A DNA stretch of 64,000 nt from Paulownia fortunei (taxonomy: Eukaryota; Streptophyta; Magnoliopsida; Lamiales; Paulowniaceae), in assembly GCA_019321725.1 (NCBI GenBank), contig CM033105.1:11979632-12043631 (forward strand). The letters run 5' to 3'. Shown here piece after piece: positions 1 to 11,900 of the stretch. Each line of letters begins with the position of its first letter. Position 1 is the stretch's first letter. The notes beneath the pieces were generated by a model, which ran no database searches, was not told where the DNA came from, and saw only the letters and a list, made by a program, of their open reading frames with translations. The position numbers were made by a program, and so were the translations under genes.

Positions 1-512
1 ATTTTCGGTATAAGGCTTGGTCCCTGCATCTTTCCATTCCGCCATTTGGTAGAGATCGATTTCTTGATACAATATATTAAGAGCATTATAATAGGACATT
101 ACAGAAGAATCACCTGTTTGACTGATCTTGCTTTCTCACTTAATTCATAAAGCTTAGAATCATTTCCCTGGTTTGAGTACATCAAGTTTACTGCCTCCCA
201 AATATCCTTTGCGGTTGTGTAAAAAATGTATCCTTGACTAATTTCTGGTTCCATCGAATTAATCAACCAGGCTATAAGCATTGAGTTTTCTGCATGCCAA
301 GTTTGGTATCCCTCATCTCCTGGTTTCAATGGTTTTCTTGTACCATCAAGTAGCCCCATCTTTCCTCGGCCACTAACAAAAAATTTCACAGACTGCGCCC
401 ATCGGAGAAAATTCTCTCCATTCAGCCTGTGTGCAGTGATTTGAATGACAGGACTTTCTATTGGATTCACCATCTGACCAGCCACAGATGTTTTCTTCCC
501 TTTCTCTGCCAT
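1..512 (-). pseudogene. copia gag (Retrotran_gag_3 / UBN2-like), frameshifted, partial
   Basis: The frame from 512 leftward encodes a typical plant copia gag N-terminus: an NPIESP stretch, then 'LNGENFLRWAQSVKFF' (the conserved LxGxNYxxW core) and 'AKDIWEAVNLMYS'. After about 130 residues it stops early. The minus-strand sequence left of position 113 continues the family pattern in another frame ('SVMSYYNALNILYQEIDLYQ'), so one base has been lost near 113-115. Gag packages element RNA in cytoplasmic particles; this copy is inactive. Start ATG at 512 follows the PBS by about 30 bases, as expected. The C-terminal part and zinc knuckle are outside the window. Confidence 0.85.
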
Positions 513-543
513 AGCAGCCTGCTAGGTTTTTTTTCTTTTAAAT

Positions 544-556
544 GGCTCTGATACCA
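544..556 (-). other. primer-binding site (initiator tRNA-Met type)
   Basis: The minus strand reads TGGTATCAGAGCC, the canonical plant copia primer-binding site complementary to the 3' end of initiator tRNA-Met. It lies between the LTR and gag. Confidence 0.85.
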
Positions 557-856
557 TCTAGAGTTTTATGAAAGAATTATTCATATATATTTCTGAAAAG
601 AATTTGTACAGCCCGATAAATACATGTTCAGAATTTTTAAGAAAAAGAAATTAGCCTAATTTAGGAATGTACAATCAAACATAATCATATACAAATCAGA
701 CCAATTATGTTAATTGATTAGCCCCTAGAAAGGAAAGAATATAGATTTGATTTCCGTAGAATATCCTGCTGGAAAATCCCTAGAAATCAGCTTTGATTTC
801 CAACAAAAACCTTGTCTCTGAGTTCATTATATTTACTTCCTATTTTGCCCCTGACA
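557..856 (-). repeat. 5' LTR of the copia element at the left edge
   Basis: About 300 bases adjacent to the primer site. The distal end on the minus strand is TGTCAGGGGC, a plausible TG start. The PBS-side end lacks a clean CA, so that boundary is approximate. Only one LTR copy is present, so it was not verified by comparison. Confidence 0.55.
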
Positions 857-1224
857 AATCTGTTTTTATATTTTACCGACCGAAATAAAGTGTAAGATTT
901 GAAACTTAGAGGTGCTGTCATTAAATGGGGCAAAATGTAATGAAAAACTATTCTAGAAATGCAATCGTTAGATGAAATATTTAGCCATTTAAGTCAAAAA
1001 ATTAGCCTTTGGTGGATGTTTTTTGCCCCGCCCTTAATCAAGTACTTATTATAGTTCTTTAGGATTGAAATATAAAAAAAGAGAGATAAATTCAAACAAT
1101 AATTAGAATAAATTTTCAAAATAAAGTTAATTCCTGCTATTCTTCTTTCTTTTCCTCATTTTTATTTTCTTTTCAGTTTTCTCTCTTCTTTTTTTTCTTT
1201 TATCACCATTATTTTTCTTATCCT
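857..1224. other. non-coding, nothing recognised
   Basis: AT-rich sequence between a copia LTR and a purine tract. No splice-bounded exon, RNA gene or element end was identified. Confidence 0.5.
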
Positions 1225-1660
1225 TTAGAAACTGCGATGGGAAAGATGAGGGAGGGAGGGTGTGGGGGTGGGAAGGGAGAAAGAGGATGGTGTGGGCATT
1301 AGAGGGGAGAGAGAGTTATGGGGAGTGAGAGTGAGTTTGGGAGAGGAAGGAGGGGGAGGAGATAGAAGGAAAGGTTGGGCAAAAGATGGGAGAGAGATGG
1401 AGACTAGAACGGGAAGAGAGAGGGAGAAGTAGAGAGGACGGAGGCAATGGAGGGGAGGACGTCATGAGAAAAAGAGGTAACAAGGAGAGAGAAAGGGAGA
1501 GATGAGGGGATGAGCTGCATTAAGGAGGAGTAGGGAAAGAGGACTTAGCGATGGTGTGGGAGAGGGAACGAGAGAGGGAGGGAGAGGGAGGAAAGAGGTG
1601 GAGGGAGAGGGAGGAGGGGAGCGGAGGGAGAGAAAAGGATGTGTGGGTGAGCTTGTAAGC
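1225..1660. repeat. purine-rich (GA/GGA) low-complexity tract
   Basis: About 430 bases in which the plus strand is almost entirely A and G (runs such as GGGAGAGGGAGG), with rare pyrimidines. It is preceded by a pyrimidine-rich stretch at about 1140-1200. No coding signal. Confidence 0.85.
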
Positions 1661-3434
1661 TCCTGTTTGATAGCTTATAAAATGTCCCAAAGTGTTTGAT
1701 AAAATATTTAGTAGATGAGCTTATAAACTCCCAAAATAAGATGTTAAGATCGTATAAGCTCCTTTAGAAAATGTAAGAGTATCTTTTTTTAAGATCTTAA
1801 CAAATTCCTTTAGTTTTGATCATGTTAATAATAAAATTGCCATTACTTACATGTTATGATCTTATTATAAAATTTCCATTATTCCTTTAGTTTTTGTAAT
1901 TATGAAAGAGAGGGGAGAAGTTGGTATTTTGAGATATTTCAAAGGGGAGGTAAGTATAATTAACCCTAAAACATAACCCTTTCCCACTATACCTTCCCCA
2001 CAATTACCCTCTACTGCCTCCCTTACCCATCTGTAGGCATCCACCTAGGCACAAAGTGGTTGTGGTGTCAGTAGAGTACGAACCTACTTATGACAGCTCT
2101 AGAATTACAAGATGGGGTGGGTGGAAGAGCTAGATTTGGTAAAAGGGCGTGGCACATGCATTGAGGAGGGAGTGGTTGAGTGGTGCTAAAATTGGGATAA
2201 CGATGGTGGTAGTCATTGTGTGCTGTAGTTGAGAAAGCAGTTGAAGACATGATTGTTGCCTATGAATAAGCCAGGAGCATGATGAGAAAAATGGGAAAAA
2301 GAAGGGAAGAAAAAAAAAAGAGTTAATATTTTTGTTGGTTTGGGTTAAGATCCGGATCTGAGTTGTGCCTTTATCTTTCTCTTTTGTAGGGAAAAAAATT
2401 ATTATTTCAAAAGAAGAGGCTGTGCTAGTCATTTTGCACTACAATTCGATTAAAAGCTAACATATTCGCATGAGGGGCGTTCATTGCTCTCTTGGTATTG
2501 AGTGAATAATATTGAGTGAATCGGCTTTTAATGCTTACTTTTCAACAATAGAGGGTAAATTTTGGCTATACATGGGGGTTTTGATGTAACTTCACTACGA
2601 TAAAGATTTTTTTTTTTTGTGTGTGTGTGTGCAGAGTTGTATGAATCACATTCATTATCATCTTGTACTTTTAGATCCTTGTTTGGCAATTGAATTATTT
2701 TGGAGTTGTACCATGCTTTTTAATGGTGGTTGAAAGTGCCAGTTGTGCAGTGTGTGGAACCATGAGAGAGGGCCTAGGGGAACTTCTAAAAATTGGTGGA
2801 TATCTTTGTCTATTTTTGTCATTCCATCTAGTGTCATGTTCTTGTTTCAAGCATGTAAATACAACATTCTTTAAGAAGTTAATAGTGGGGTGAGGAGCTA
2901 GTTTTTTAAAACAATAGGTCTTTTCTATGCTAAGTAGCAAAAGGGGGTTTAGCTACTTTGTTGGCTCCTTCTGAAGTCTGCTAGACAACATCTCTAGGTT
3001 ATTATGTAACACCAATTTGGAGTAAAATTCTCTATGTAAAGTTTTATTTTCCTCGTTTTATTGCTTTTTCTAGTCCGACCAAATAATTAGCTTCCTTGTT
3101 AATATCCATTAATCATTCTCTGTGAGAGCTTCATCATATATGACTTATCAACTAGGTATAAGGATAGTTAGCACGATCTCATATATGAGCTTTATTATGT
3201 AAAAAATGGTGACTGATACACTTTTGACACTTTATCTACTTGGTCAAAATTATATATCAAACATACATTGTGAAGCAAAGAACTTCACTTTCTCCCAAAC
3301 ACTTTGAAACATTAATATTAATAGCATCAAGCCCCAAGCTTTGCCAACTTACATTTTCTAAAAGAATAAGGATTAGACCCAATGAGGTGGCATATTATAG
3401 GTGCCGGATGGGTGGTTGTAACACCTAATCAACA
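1661..3434. other. non-coding, no recognisable gene
   Basis: AT-rich sequence with a short GT microsatellite near 2615-2632 and repeated motifs of the type AAGCTCCTGTTT/AGCTTATAAA at 1650-1770 that may be debris of a DNA transposon. Short open frames here have no recognisable motif and look accidental. Confidence 0.4.
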
Positions 3435-4029
3435 TTGTGGAAAATAATAAAGAGGTATTCTCATTTCTTGTCACAAATCGAATAAAGAATTACAAGGCTT
3501 TAAAGGATCCAAGAGTCTCCTTAACTTAGACCCTCATCTCTTGCAAGAGTCTCCTCAACCACATTCCTTGATAGGACCTATAAGCCATAGCCCTCAGCCT
3601 GTGTGCTGGTTTGAGAAACAACAGATTGTTTTTTACTACACAAGTAACAAGGTTTTCCCACACATATGAACAATGTTCGAAAGTTGACCTTTGGTCTTTG
3701 TGTTGCTATACGCTTCTATTCCCTGTTTGTGGTTTTTTTGCCTAGAGTTAATTTCAAGTACCTTAGGATTCAATACACTGCTTCCATGTGTTGTTCTTTA
3801 GGATCTTTCTTGTTCTTTAGGATCATTCTTGAATTGGCTCACCACACTTATAGAAAAAGCCTGTACGGTCTAGTGTGTGACAGGTATATAAGCCTTCCCA
3901 TAAGTCTTTGATATCGCCCTTTGTCACTTGGAGTACTCTTCTTAGCAGTCCCCAAGTTTGCAGCGAAATCCACAGGTGTGTCAGGTGGCTTGGAACCCAT
4001 AATACCTGTTTCTTTTAGGAGGTATAAGT

Positions 4030-4330
4030 TGTATTTCTGTTAGGAGCTTTTGAACATACAACCTCCATGCCTAAGATACTTCTCAGGCCTAAGATACTTC
4101 TCAGGTTCCTTGGTCTTTGATCTCGAACTCCTTTGGAAGCACTTCTTTGAGACATCTCATCTTAGACTAGTCATCTCCCATTGACAATGATATCACCTAC
4201 CTAAACCATGAGAATAGAAACTTTTCCTCTCAAAGAGTGTTTGATGAAAAGAGTGTGATCTACTTGGCGTTGTGCATATCCACAATCTTGGATTGCCTTT
4301 GTGATCCTTCTGAAACAAGCTCTAAGTCAT
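4030..4330 (-). pseudogene. copia reverse transcriptase fragment
   Basis: Minus-strand codons resemble the copia RT core: a DHTLFIKHS-type segment around 4210-4270, followed by a decayed V-x-V-D-D-I-I-V catalytic segment near 4170-4200 in which the first catalytic Asp codon appears mutated. Further on comes a degraded LKYFLGMEV-type motif. That part carries a perfect tandem duplication of 18 bases (4069-4104). Non-functional. Confidence 0.65.
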
Positions 4331-4599
4331 TTTCTGACTAGGAACCAAGAGCTCAGAGTTTAGTGTGAGGTCTTTTGAGGGAACAATAAAACCTGTCCTT
4401 CAATCGATACAGAACCATCGGCAAGTTTAGTTGTCCATATCTCATAACATTTTTTAAACTTTGTAATTACTTAATGTTTCCAATCATGTGATTGGATGCT
4501 CATGAGTTAGCAATCCACACGATTGATTATTCATGTTTTGCATTGAAAGTACAAATAAAATTACTTATATGGGCTATTGATCCAAAGGTAATAATAATT

Positions 4600-5079
4600 T
4601 GTGATTGTTCGAATAATTCAGATGTACTCTCCACGTGCGAATAGGCCTCTTTAATGGCTTCCCAGATCTCATATGCCATTTCTTAAAGTACGAAACTTTC
4701 TCCGATTTCATTGGTTATGGAATTTATGAGCCACAACATGACCATATTGTTCTCGGATTTCCACGTCCATAACTTTGGACGTCCTCATTTGGCTGACTTG
4801 CAACTCCGATGAGATAGTTGTCTTTTCTTTTTCGTAGATGAGCATCATCATGTATAGGGACCATTGTAAATAATTATGACTGTTTAACTTGTGACGGGTG
4901 ACGGCGAACATATTGTTGTCTGCAGCTCCCTTGTTGTTGGTAGGACATGGGATGATCTCCGAAGATGTGCTGGCTGTGGTGTTTTTCTTATTTCTTTTTG
5001 TTTTTGTTATAGGTAAACAGAGAACGCCGTGGTACCATGTGGAAAAAAAATGAGAAGAGGTATTCTCTTTTTTTGTCAC
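4600..5079 (-). pseudogene. copia gag fragment
   Basis: The minus strand contains 'FAVTRHKLNSHNYLQWSLYM', the N-terminal signature of copia gag. The family's central part continues with stops toward 4600. The upstream N-terminus in the longest frame reads back through the LTR remnant and is not a trustworthy start. Confidence 0.65.
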
Positions 5080-5419
5080 ACATCGGATGAATATTACAAG
5101 GCTTTAAAGGATTTAGGAGTAATAAGAATCCCAAAAGAAAAAAGAATATTAAAAAAAAAAAGAAAACTAAATCTGGAAATCAAGAACCCAATTCTCGTAA
5201 GATTAAAAATAAAGTAAAACAAAGAAAATTACTAATTCCTAAATTAAGAACTCTGGAATAAGAAACAAAAAATCCGAGATTTTCCATAAATATCAATGGT
5301 GAGAGAATAATGTAACCATGGGCGGCAAAATCCGCCGACCCATCTCACGAAAATTAGGTTGAGAACCAAGAATTATAGGTAAAAGCAGGTTATGGGGGAT
5401 AAAAAATGGGTTATTACAT

Positions 5420-8400
5420 GTTGATATATAGAAATAATTGATTACTTGCAAAATCACCCCTAAACCTTCTTCAGTCGTTCTCAACCTATCTTAACCTATC
5501 TAAAATTCCCACACTCTACTCTTGGGTGATACGAAGAAAGTCTTAAAAAAATGTAAAAGGTGGGTCAAATGGGTCGACGACAACCTATCTTTGATCCACC
5601 AGCTTTTACCTATGAATGTCCATCCTCGTATAATCCGCTCGTTTGCCACCTTTTAGATTTCGATTGTTCATTACGCCTTGCGTAACTTCTACTTTTCAGT
5701 AGGCTTAACAATTTTTACCAGTTGGTTTATGGGGATAATTATGTTCCCTCATATTTTCCATTTATTTTGTTTTTGTCCCTGTAGTTTCACTTTCATCAAA
5801 ATTAGTCCGTAACCTTTATATTTTTCGTCAAATCTATCATTTCCTTCAACTCTCCACTAATTGTTGAGGAGTTGCACATGTGCGAAGGACTAAGTTGTAT
5901 AATGCTCAATTTTAAGGGATCAAAGCTATCAAGTGTTCATACGTAAGGGACCTAACCTATAATATTTTCAATGCTCATGTATATCTATTTAGTACTAATG
6001 GAGTTCAAATAGCTAGGACCACTTTTGATTAAAAGTGTAAATATGAGGGACTATATTTGATGAGCAGTGAGGACTAGTGTGGCAAAGATAAAGGACAAAA
6101 AAATAATAATAATTTCTTGGTTCATGTGCAACTATGAGGGCCTTCATAGGAATGAATACTAGCTATTTTAGCATATTTGAGTCTGATTTTCTTATTTTGA
6201 TATACATAATTGAAGTTAAAAAAAAATGTACAGGTCAAATGGGTCGATCCCATGTTTGTTTGACGCACCTATTTTTGGCCTTTAATATCTATCTTTAATG
6301 TCAATCTATTTGTGTGCTACCAGTAACCTTGCGTTCTAATTTGTTTATGTGGTCTTAGGTAGCTTCTACTTTTTAATAAGCTTAACAATTTTGGCTAGTT
6401 GGTTTATGCATAATTATATGGGTCTTTAGTCTTTACATAATGGATGCTTGTTATTTTAGTAGACTCAATGTGTATGCTTACTATAATTTTCATATACTTA
6501 ATTAAAAAATTACCAACTTAACAATGATAATAGGTACAAATATTCTGCATTATTTTTTTATAGATATAAAGAGTTATTTCCTAAATAATTCCACTGAAAT
6601 ATGAAAGCTTGATAGAGTATCTGTTGGGTTCGCATAATAGCGGGATTGCAAGCATAGCGGAAATTTAAATTTTTTCAACAATTGACATAAAATCACACAT
6701 CATATGTAAATATGCATATCTCGGATTTGATGCAATTTTTGGTTTGCTTTTCTAATTACTCGTTTAATAAAATTAAACAATTAAAGTTTCGCGATTATAC
6801 CTTTCAAGCAATCCGGTTGATAAAGGGTAAGAAGGAATTCAGATTCTTCAAGCTCCTCTCGAATAATTTCGATAGCCTCTCAAAACGTTCACCAAGGACT
6901 CCAAGTGTAGTCCCTCTAATGGTATCCAAACTTTCGAGTAGATCCACAAGCTTCTAATTCTTGCTAGTTAATTTGAACTTCTTATTTCTACATCTATTTG
7001 AAAGTGAAAATTAATTATTGAATCACCAAGTGATGAAAGAATTAACCTTTTAATCAAAAAAGGGATTAAACCTTTTGATGGAGTAATTTTTCTTGAAGTA
7101 AGAAAATAGAACAAAAAAACGAGAAAGAGAATAGGAGAGGGGGCCGAAAATTCTAGCTCTCTTGCTTGTTGTTTTTGGCCCCTATATTGTGTATTTATAT
7201 ACACAATGTAGTATTGACCTAATCCCATTTGGTCTCCAACTCTTGCCCTAATTAGTCCCCTAATCTAATTAGGAAACTTTTTCCTTCCTTATCTCTTATT
7301 TCTTTCATTTCAAGACAAATTCTTTCCATCTTTATTAGGACTCTCTAATTCTAGCAATTAAAAAATCCTAATGGGCCTCTAACCCCATGGGCTTGGACTC
7401 TAATTAATTTATTACTGTCCAATTAATTGATCTCCATCAATTAATGAAAAAGCCCAATACAATGTCTATGGAATGAGGTATTCTCCTTTTGAGTATGCAT
7501 CATGTGTGCGAGTTTATAAGGCTTATCGATGTCCCATTTTAATGAATTCCCAACTTGGAACATGTTTAAGATCAAAGCCATAGAGGCATATTCCATGATC
7601 ACCATTATATGCGTGATCATGCTCCGTAGCTAAAAATGATCCAGGGACTTTATTTAATTGATAAAAATAATTAGAGATAAAGAAATACCTTTTATTTATT
7701 TAAACATTATGAATAAGACTGTTTTTACAAGAGTATAAAAACTCGCCGTCAATTGGCTCGCTGGGCATTATAACAGTATCCAATATATTAAAATTCCTAT
7801 ACGTAAAAAAGAAGGGGATATTGAATTTAAGGTGGTGCTTTTTTGGAATGTTGGATAAACATAATTGGGTGCTTGCAAAATCATCCCCTAAATTTACCTC
7901 GACCTTTCTCAACCCATCTTGGCCAACCTAAATAGTAACGAATACGAGTTATTTTATAAGACTGTGTGCTTCAAATATTTTTTTAACTTACTTAAATGAG
8001 TAAAAAAGAACATGTAAAGGGCAAACAATTTTGCAATAGGCTTAACAATTTTGGCTAGTTGGTTTTTACAGTAATGAATATGAGTTATTTTATAACACTA
8101 TGTGTGTGCTTAAAAAAATTATTTTTACTTACTTAAATAAAGTAAAAAAAAAATTTAAAGGCAGGTCAAATGGTCTTAGCCTACAGCCTATCTTTTGCCC
8201 ACCTAATATAACTCATCAATATCAATCCATACGTGACCCAATTGATTGCCACCCTTTGATTTGTTTATGAGGTCTTGGGTAGCTTCTACTTTTCAATAGG
8301 CTTAACAATTTTGGCAAGTTGGGTTATGTGTGATAATAGGGTTCTTTACAGTAACAAATACTAGTTATTTCGGGGGACTCGATGTGTTTGCTTACAAAAA

Positions 8401-8640
8401 TTTATATACATATACTACATTAAAGACCGTGCAAAATCAACAAAGATAATAAGTATAAATAGTACGTATAACAATTTATTATATAAGAGAGGATCCTCCA
8501 AAACAATTTCAATGAAAATTATGAAAGACAAGTAGAATATCCAATATATGATAATATCTATATGTGGAAAAGAAGGAAGAGGAAAAGAAGGAAATTATTT
8601 GAATTTAAGAAGGTGATTCTTTAAAAAGTTGGATCATTTC
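5420..8640. repeat. degenerate tandem duplication of a non-coding unit
   Basis: Related blocks recur at about 5420-5755, 6215-6621 continuing at 7776-7860, 7860-8075 and 8160-8640. Shared landmarks are GGTCAAATGGGTCGA (5562, 6235; degenerate at 8162), GTAGCTTCTACTTTT (6361, 8280), GCTTAACAATTTTGGCTAGTTGG (four copies: 5704, 6380, 8038, 8302) and the end AATATCCAATATATxATAAT (7776, 8550). The unit is roughly 0.5 kb and the copies have diverged considerably. A solo LTR interrupts the second copy. Confidence 0.65.
6622..7775 (-). mobile_element. solo LTR of a copia family, target duplication GTATC
   Basis: The 1154 base insert begins TGTTGGGTTCG and ends CATTATAACA on the plus strand, with 5-base direct repeats GTATC at 6617-6621 and 7776-7780. 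Minus orientation is inferred from similarity of its right end (GAGGCATATTCCATGATCACC, TAGCTAAA) to the minus-oriented LTRs at 35.0 and 42.3 kb. No internal region remains, so unequal LTR recombination is inferred. Confidence 0.85.
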
Positions 8641-8951
8641 TTTTGGCAAGTTATACGTGACATCCCAAAAAAAGAAGGGATCAAAATTGAGACTCTAATA
8701 TCCTCTTCAATACTGTGAAGTGTACACGTGTAGATTCTCTCTTTTAGTGTATGGTTTGTTATGGAAATGTATTAATGCATTTTTCTTCAAACTGTATTAT
8801 TATTTTCCTTGATTTTGTCACTCCCATTGCTGAACAAATGTCTCCAACATGATTGTTGGAAGGATTAGTGTTATTTGCAAAAGAAAAAGCGAACTGTAGT
8901 TTGATGTTTCCCATAATCAACTTTCCATTGATAAATGACTTTTCCTTCCAG

Positions 8952-11900
8952 TACTTCTACTGATGATGGTGAGTCTATTTCATCATGGTGCGGATGGCAT
9001 ACAGATCATGGTTCTCTCACAGGTGAGCAAATTTTAGATCTTGAATCACAGGTATGGTTATCTCATTAGATGGCACAAATGCTTGCTAGATAAATAAGCA
9101 TGATGGTAAAGGTGAAAATGAAATGAACTTGACAAAAAGAAAAATGTTAAATTTGGTTCACACTATCCTCATTACTCTACTAGCCAAAAGTAACTAGATT
9201 CTAACTTATATGTGACGTGCAAAGTTATGCCCAATCACAAGAAGTTGGGATATAACTTCTCTTCTTTTTCTCCCCAACCACACAGTTGAATGCTCGTGTA
9301 AGTAAAAGATTAATGGAATTAAGTTATTTTATTACATTGCTACAACTTTAAAATCTTGAATAAAGTAAAATTTTACATGGTAGTGGAGCCTTTTTTTTAA
9401 CGGTAAAATACATTGCTTCTATGTACCCCGTTTCCCGATGCGAGATCGATTGTACAACAATTTTATTTGATTTAAAGTATTGAATCATACCTTAATTGCA
9501 CTTCGGTTGATGAAGATGTTTAGAGAGAATTGATTTGCAATCCTTGTTATGAATGCATATCTAACCCCTTTGAAGGTCTATGTTCATGTTAGAGTTTCGA
9601 GCATTCCTTCTCTAAGTTCACGTCAAACGTTTACTTAAATATCCTTTCTATGTTGGTAAGTAGAATTCGATGATTCGTTTATAAAAACACTCAAAAAACT
9701 TAGATGTTTTTCTAGGTTTGAGAATTTACACAAACATTTTGTGAATACTTTGGACTGTTGAACTTATTCTATAATTCAAAAAAATATGTGTAGGAAATTA
9801 GGAGAAGAAAGCACAGTAGGGAGGAGAAGAGTTTATGAATTTTCGGCCACAAAGAGGAATATCAATACTCCTCTCAATGGTGGTCTTCCTTTTGGGCTTG
9901 TTTCCTTCTCGATTAAGTATCTCATACCTTATCCGAAATATTCCCTTGTTTGCTCTAAGTATCTCTTACCTAGTGCAAAAAGACTTTCCTCGTAAATATA
10001 TCTCATCCCTAATTTCCTACACGCACTTGGATATCTCATGTTTAATGACTTAGACATAATTTAATTTAATTAAGTCCAATTAATTGATTTAATGAATTAA
10101 TTAATCTAACTCTTGAATTAAAAGAGCCCAATTAGTTGATGTATCAATGAATTAATTCTCCAATTGGGCTTGCGTTAGTTCCGTAAGACTAATTATTTGA
10201 TCCATCAATTAGTTAATTAATTTACCTCTTAAATTAATTAAGCACCAATAAAGTAATTGATCTAATTTATTAATTTATCAATTTGAGACTTGGATTAAAT
10301 TCTCATAGATTAAAGTAGACTTATTTGACTTTGTATGCAACGTTTTAAGCTCACAAATAAGCCAGTTAAATTAATATATCAAACTAATCTTTTCATGTTT
10401 AAGGTATGTAGGATTCATTTCCCCAAAAAATTTTCACGTTTTGACCTTGAAAATCTATTTGTTCTGTTTGTTTCTTGAGATTGTTATTAAAAAAACTCCT
10501 GTTTTCAACCGTATTTTCAAAGCCTACACGTGTCCATTTTCAGAAAAAAAAAGGCTCAATTTTTAGAAAACACTCTTTAATATGAAATGAAGTAAACCAA
10601 ACATATTTTTTCAACATGAAATGTCAAATCAACGTGTAATCTCAATTGATCTAACTTTCTAAGTCACGACTGACATCCTCATGTTTTGCACAAATGCCCA
10701 ATACAATCTTATTTTCACATTTTCAAGAAACATTTCCAGAAAATGTTTTTCAAACAGAATCTGCAATAGCCTTTTTTTTATCTTTGAAAGTGATTTATTT
10801 GTGCTTAGCGTTTGGGTGTTTGAAAGTGATTTTAGGTGCTACCCTCCATGGGAGCATACATTTTTAAGAATCAAGAACATCGACTTCACTTCTATTTATA
10901 TATTGACAATCTCAAGCACCACAGTCTCAAAACATCATAGCACTCCTGATTGTTGGAATTACAAACGTTATTTAAAAATCTTCTTCGTATCTTTTTTTTT
11001 TTTTGGAAGATCCCTAAATGATCTAGGATTCTGCTATTTTATTATAATAGATCCAATCCTCTAAATCTGACAATCATGGACAGCATAGCTGTTTAGATAA
11101 GCTTGATACGAACCATGTTTTAACTTGATCTTACATACTGTGAGAGAGCATTTAAGCATTCTAATGATTCTTCTTTGGCCTGATTAGTTCCTCAGTGAAG
11201 ATATAATTAGTAAAATAACAGTGGCACAAACAGGTGAAAAGCAGTACGTCATTGAAATCCGAAAAATGGATGAAGAACTTCAACACTTCTAAGGATATGA
11301 TGGCAGTACTCAAAACCTGTTGTTTCATAATCGCATATGCAGACTATATGATCATGGTTATACATATACTCCTTCGGCTGCAAAAAAGTCAATATATTCT
11401 TTGTATAAGTTCAATGCATCTCTATCTAGTTTGTCACACATATTATGTCTTATGGTCACTACAGAACAAATATTTCTTCAAACATTTTTCTTTATTGCTG
11501 TCTTTTCTATATCTTCTGATTATTGATGCTTGAATCTAACATGTAGGTCTTACTTGTGGCATGTTTATGAGAGATGCTGTCGAATTACCTTGCCCTGACA
11601 GCGCTGCTGGCCTTTATGTGAAAACGCGTTCAGGTCAAATAGTCAAGGTACATATCCTTCTGCTCATGATTATAGTAGTGTAAAAGGTTTCTTGGTGTTT
11701 TGTGTACTAAGTAGTTAAAAGTTATACTTGATTTGTTAATGATAACTAATTGTCGTTCAAGTGCCTATGATTTTGCATGAAATTGATGTGATTTGCTTTT
11801 CAGGAGTCTCAAGTGGTAAAATACAGTATATCAACATTTCTATATTCAGGTTATATGTCATTTATTTAAGGACAAATCATAATGCTTAACCTATGTGTTT

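Larger units (their letters stand above)
1..856 (-). mobile_element. Ty1/copia retrotransposon, 5' end, cut by window edge
   Basis: Read on the minus strand this gives, in order, an LTR (856 to 557), a primer-binding site (556 to 544) and the gag start (from 512), running off the window at position 1. The order LTR, PBS and gag defines the 5' end of a copia element. The other LTR and pol lie outside, so element length and target duplication cannot be judged. It lies upstream of the visible oxygenase exons, possibly in an intron of that gene. Confidence 0.8.
3435..5112 (-). mobile_element. decayed Ty1/copia element with LTR remnants at both ends
   Basis: Two direct repeats of about 75 bases, 3435-3508 and 5038-5112, each containing TGTGGAAAA, AGAGGTATTCTC and TACAAGGCTTTAAAGGAT, bracket the region and look like remnants of the two LTRs. 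Minus-strand translation between them gives gag near 4950-4600 ('LNSHNYLQWSLYMMMLIYEK') and reverse transcriptase near 4320-4030 ('QADHTLFIKHS'-like and a degraded YVDDI motif). Many stops; integrase and most of RNase H are missing, so a large internal deletion is inferred. Confidence 0.75.

Noticed and set aside
2690..2893. Possible small gene
   Set aside because: 67 codons without recognisable motif, no splice partner and no conservation clue; probably chance.
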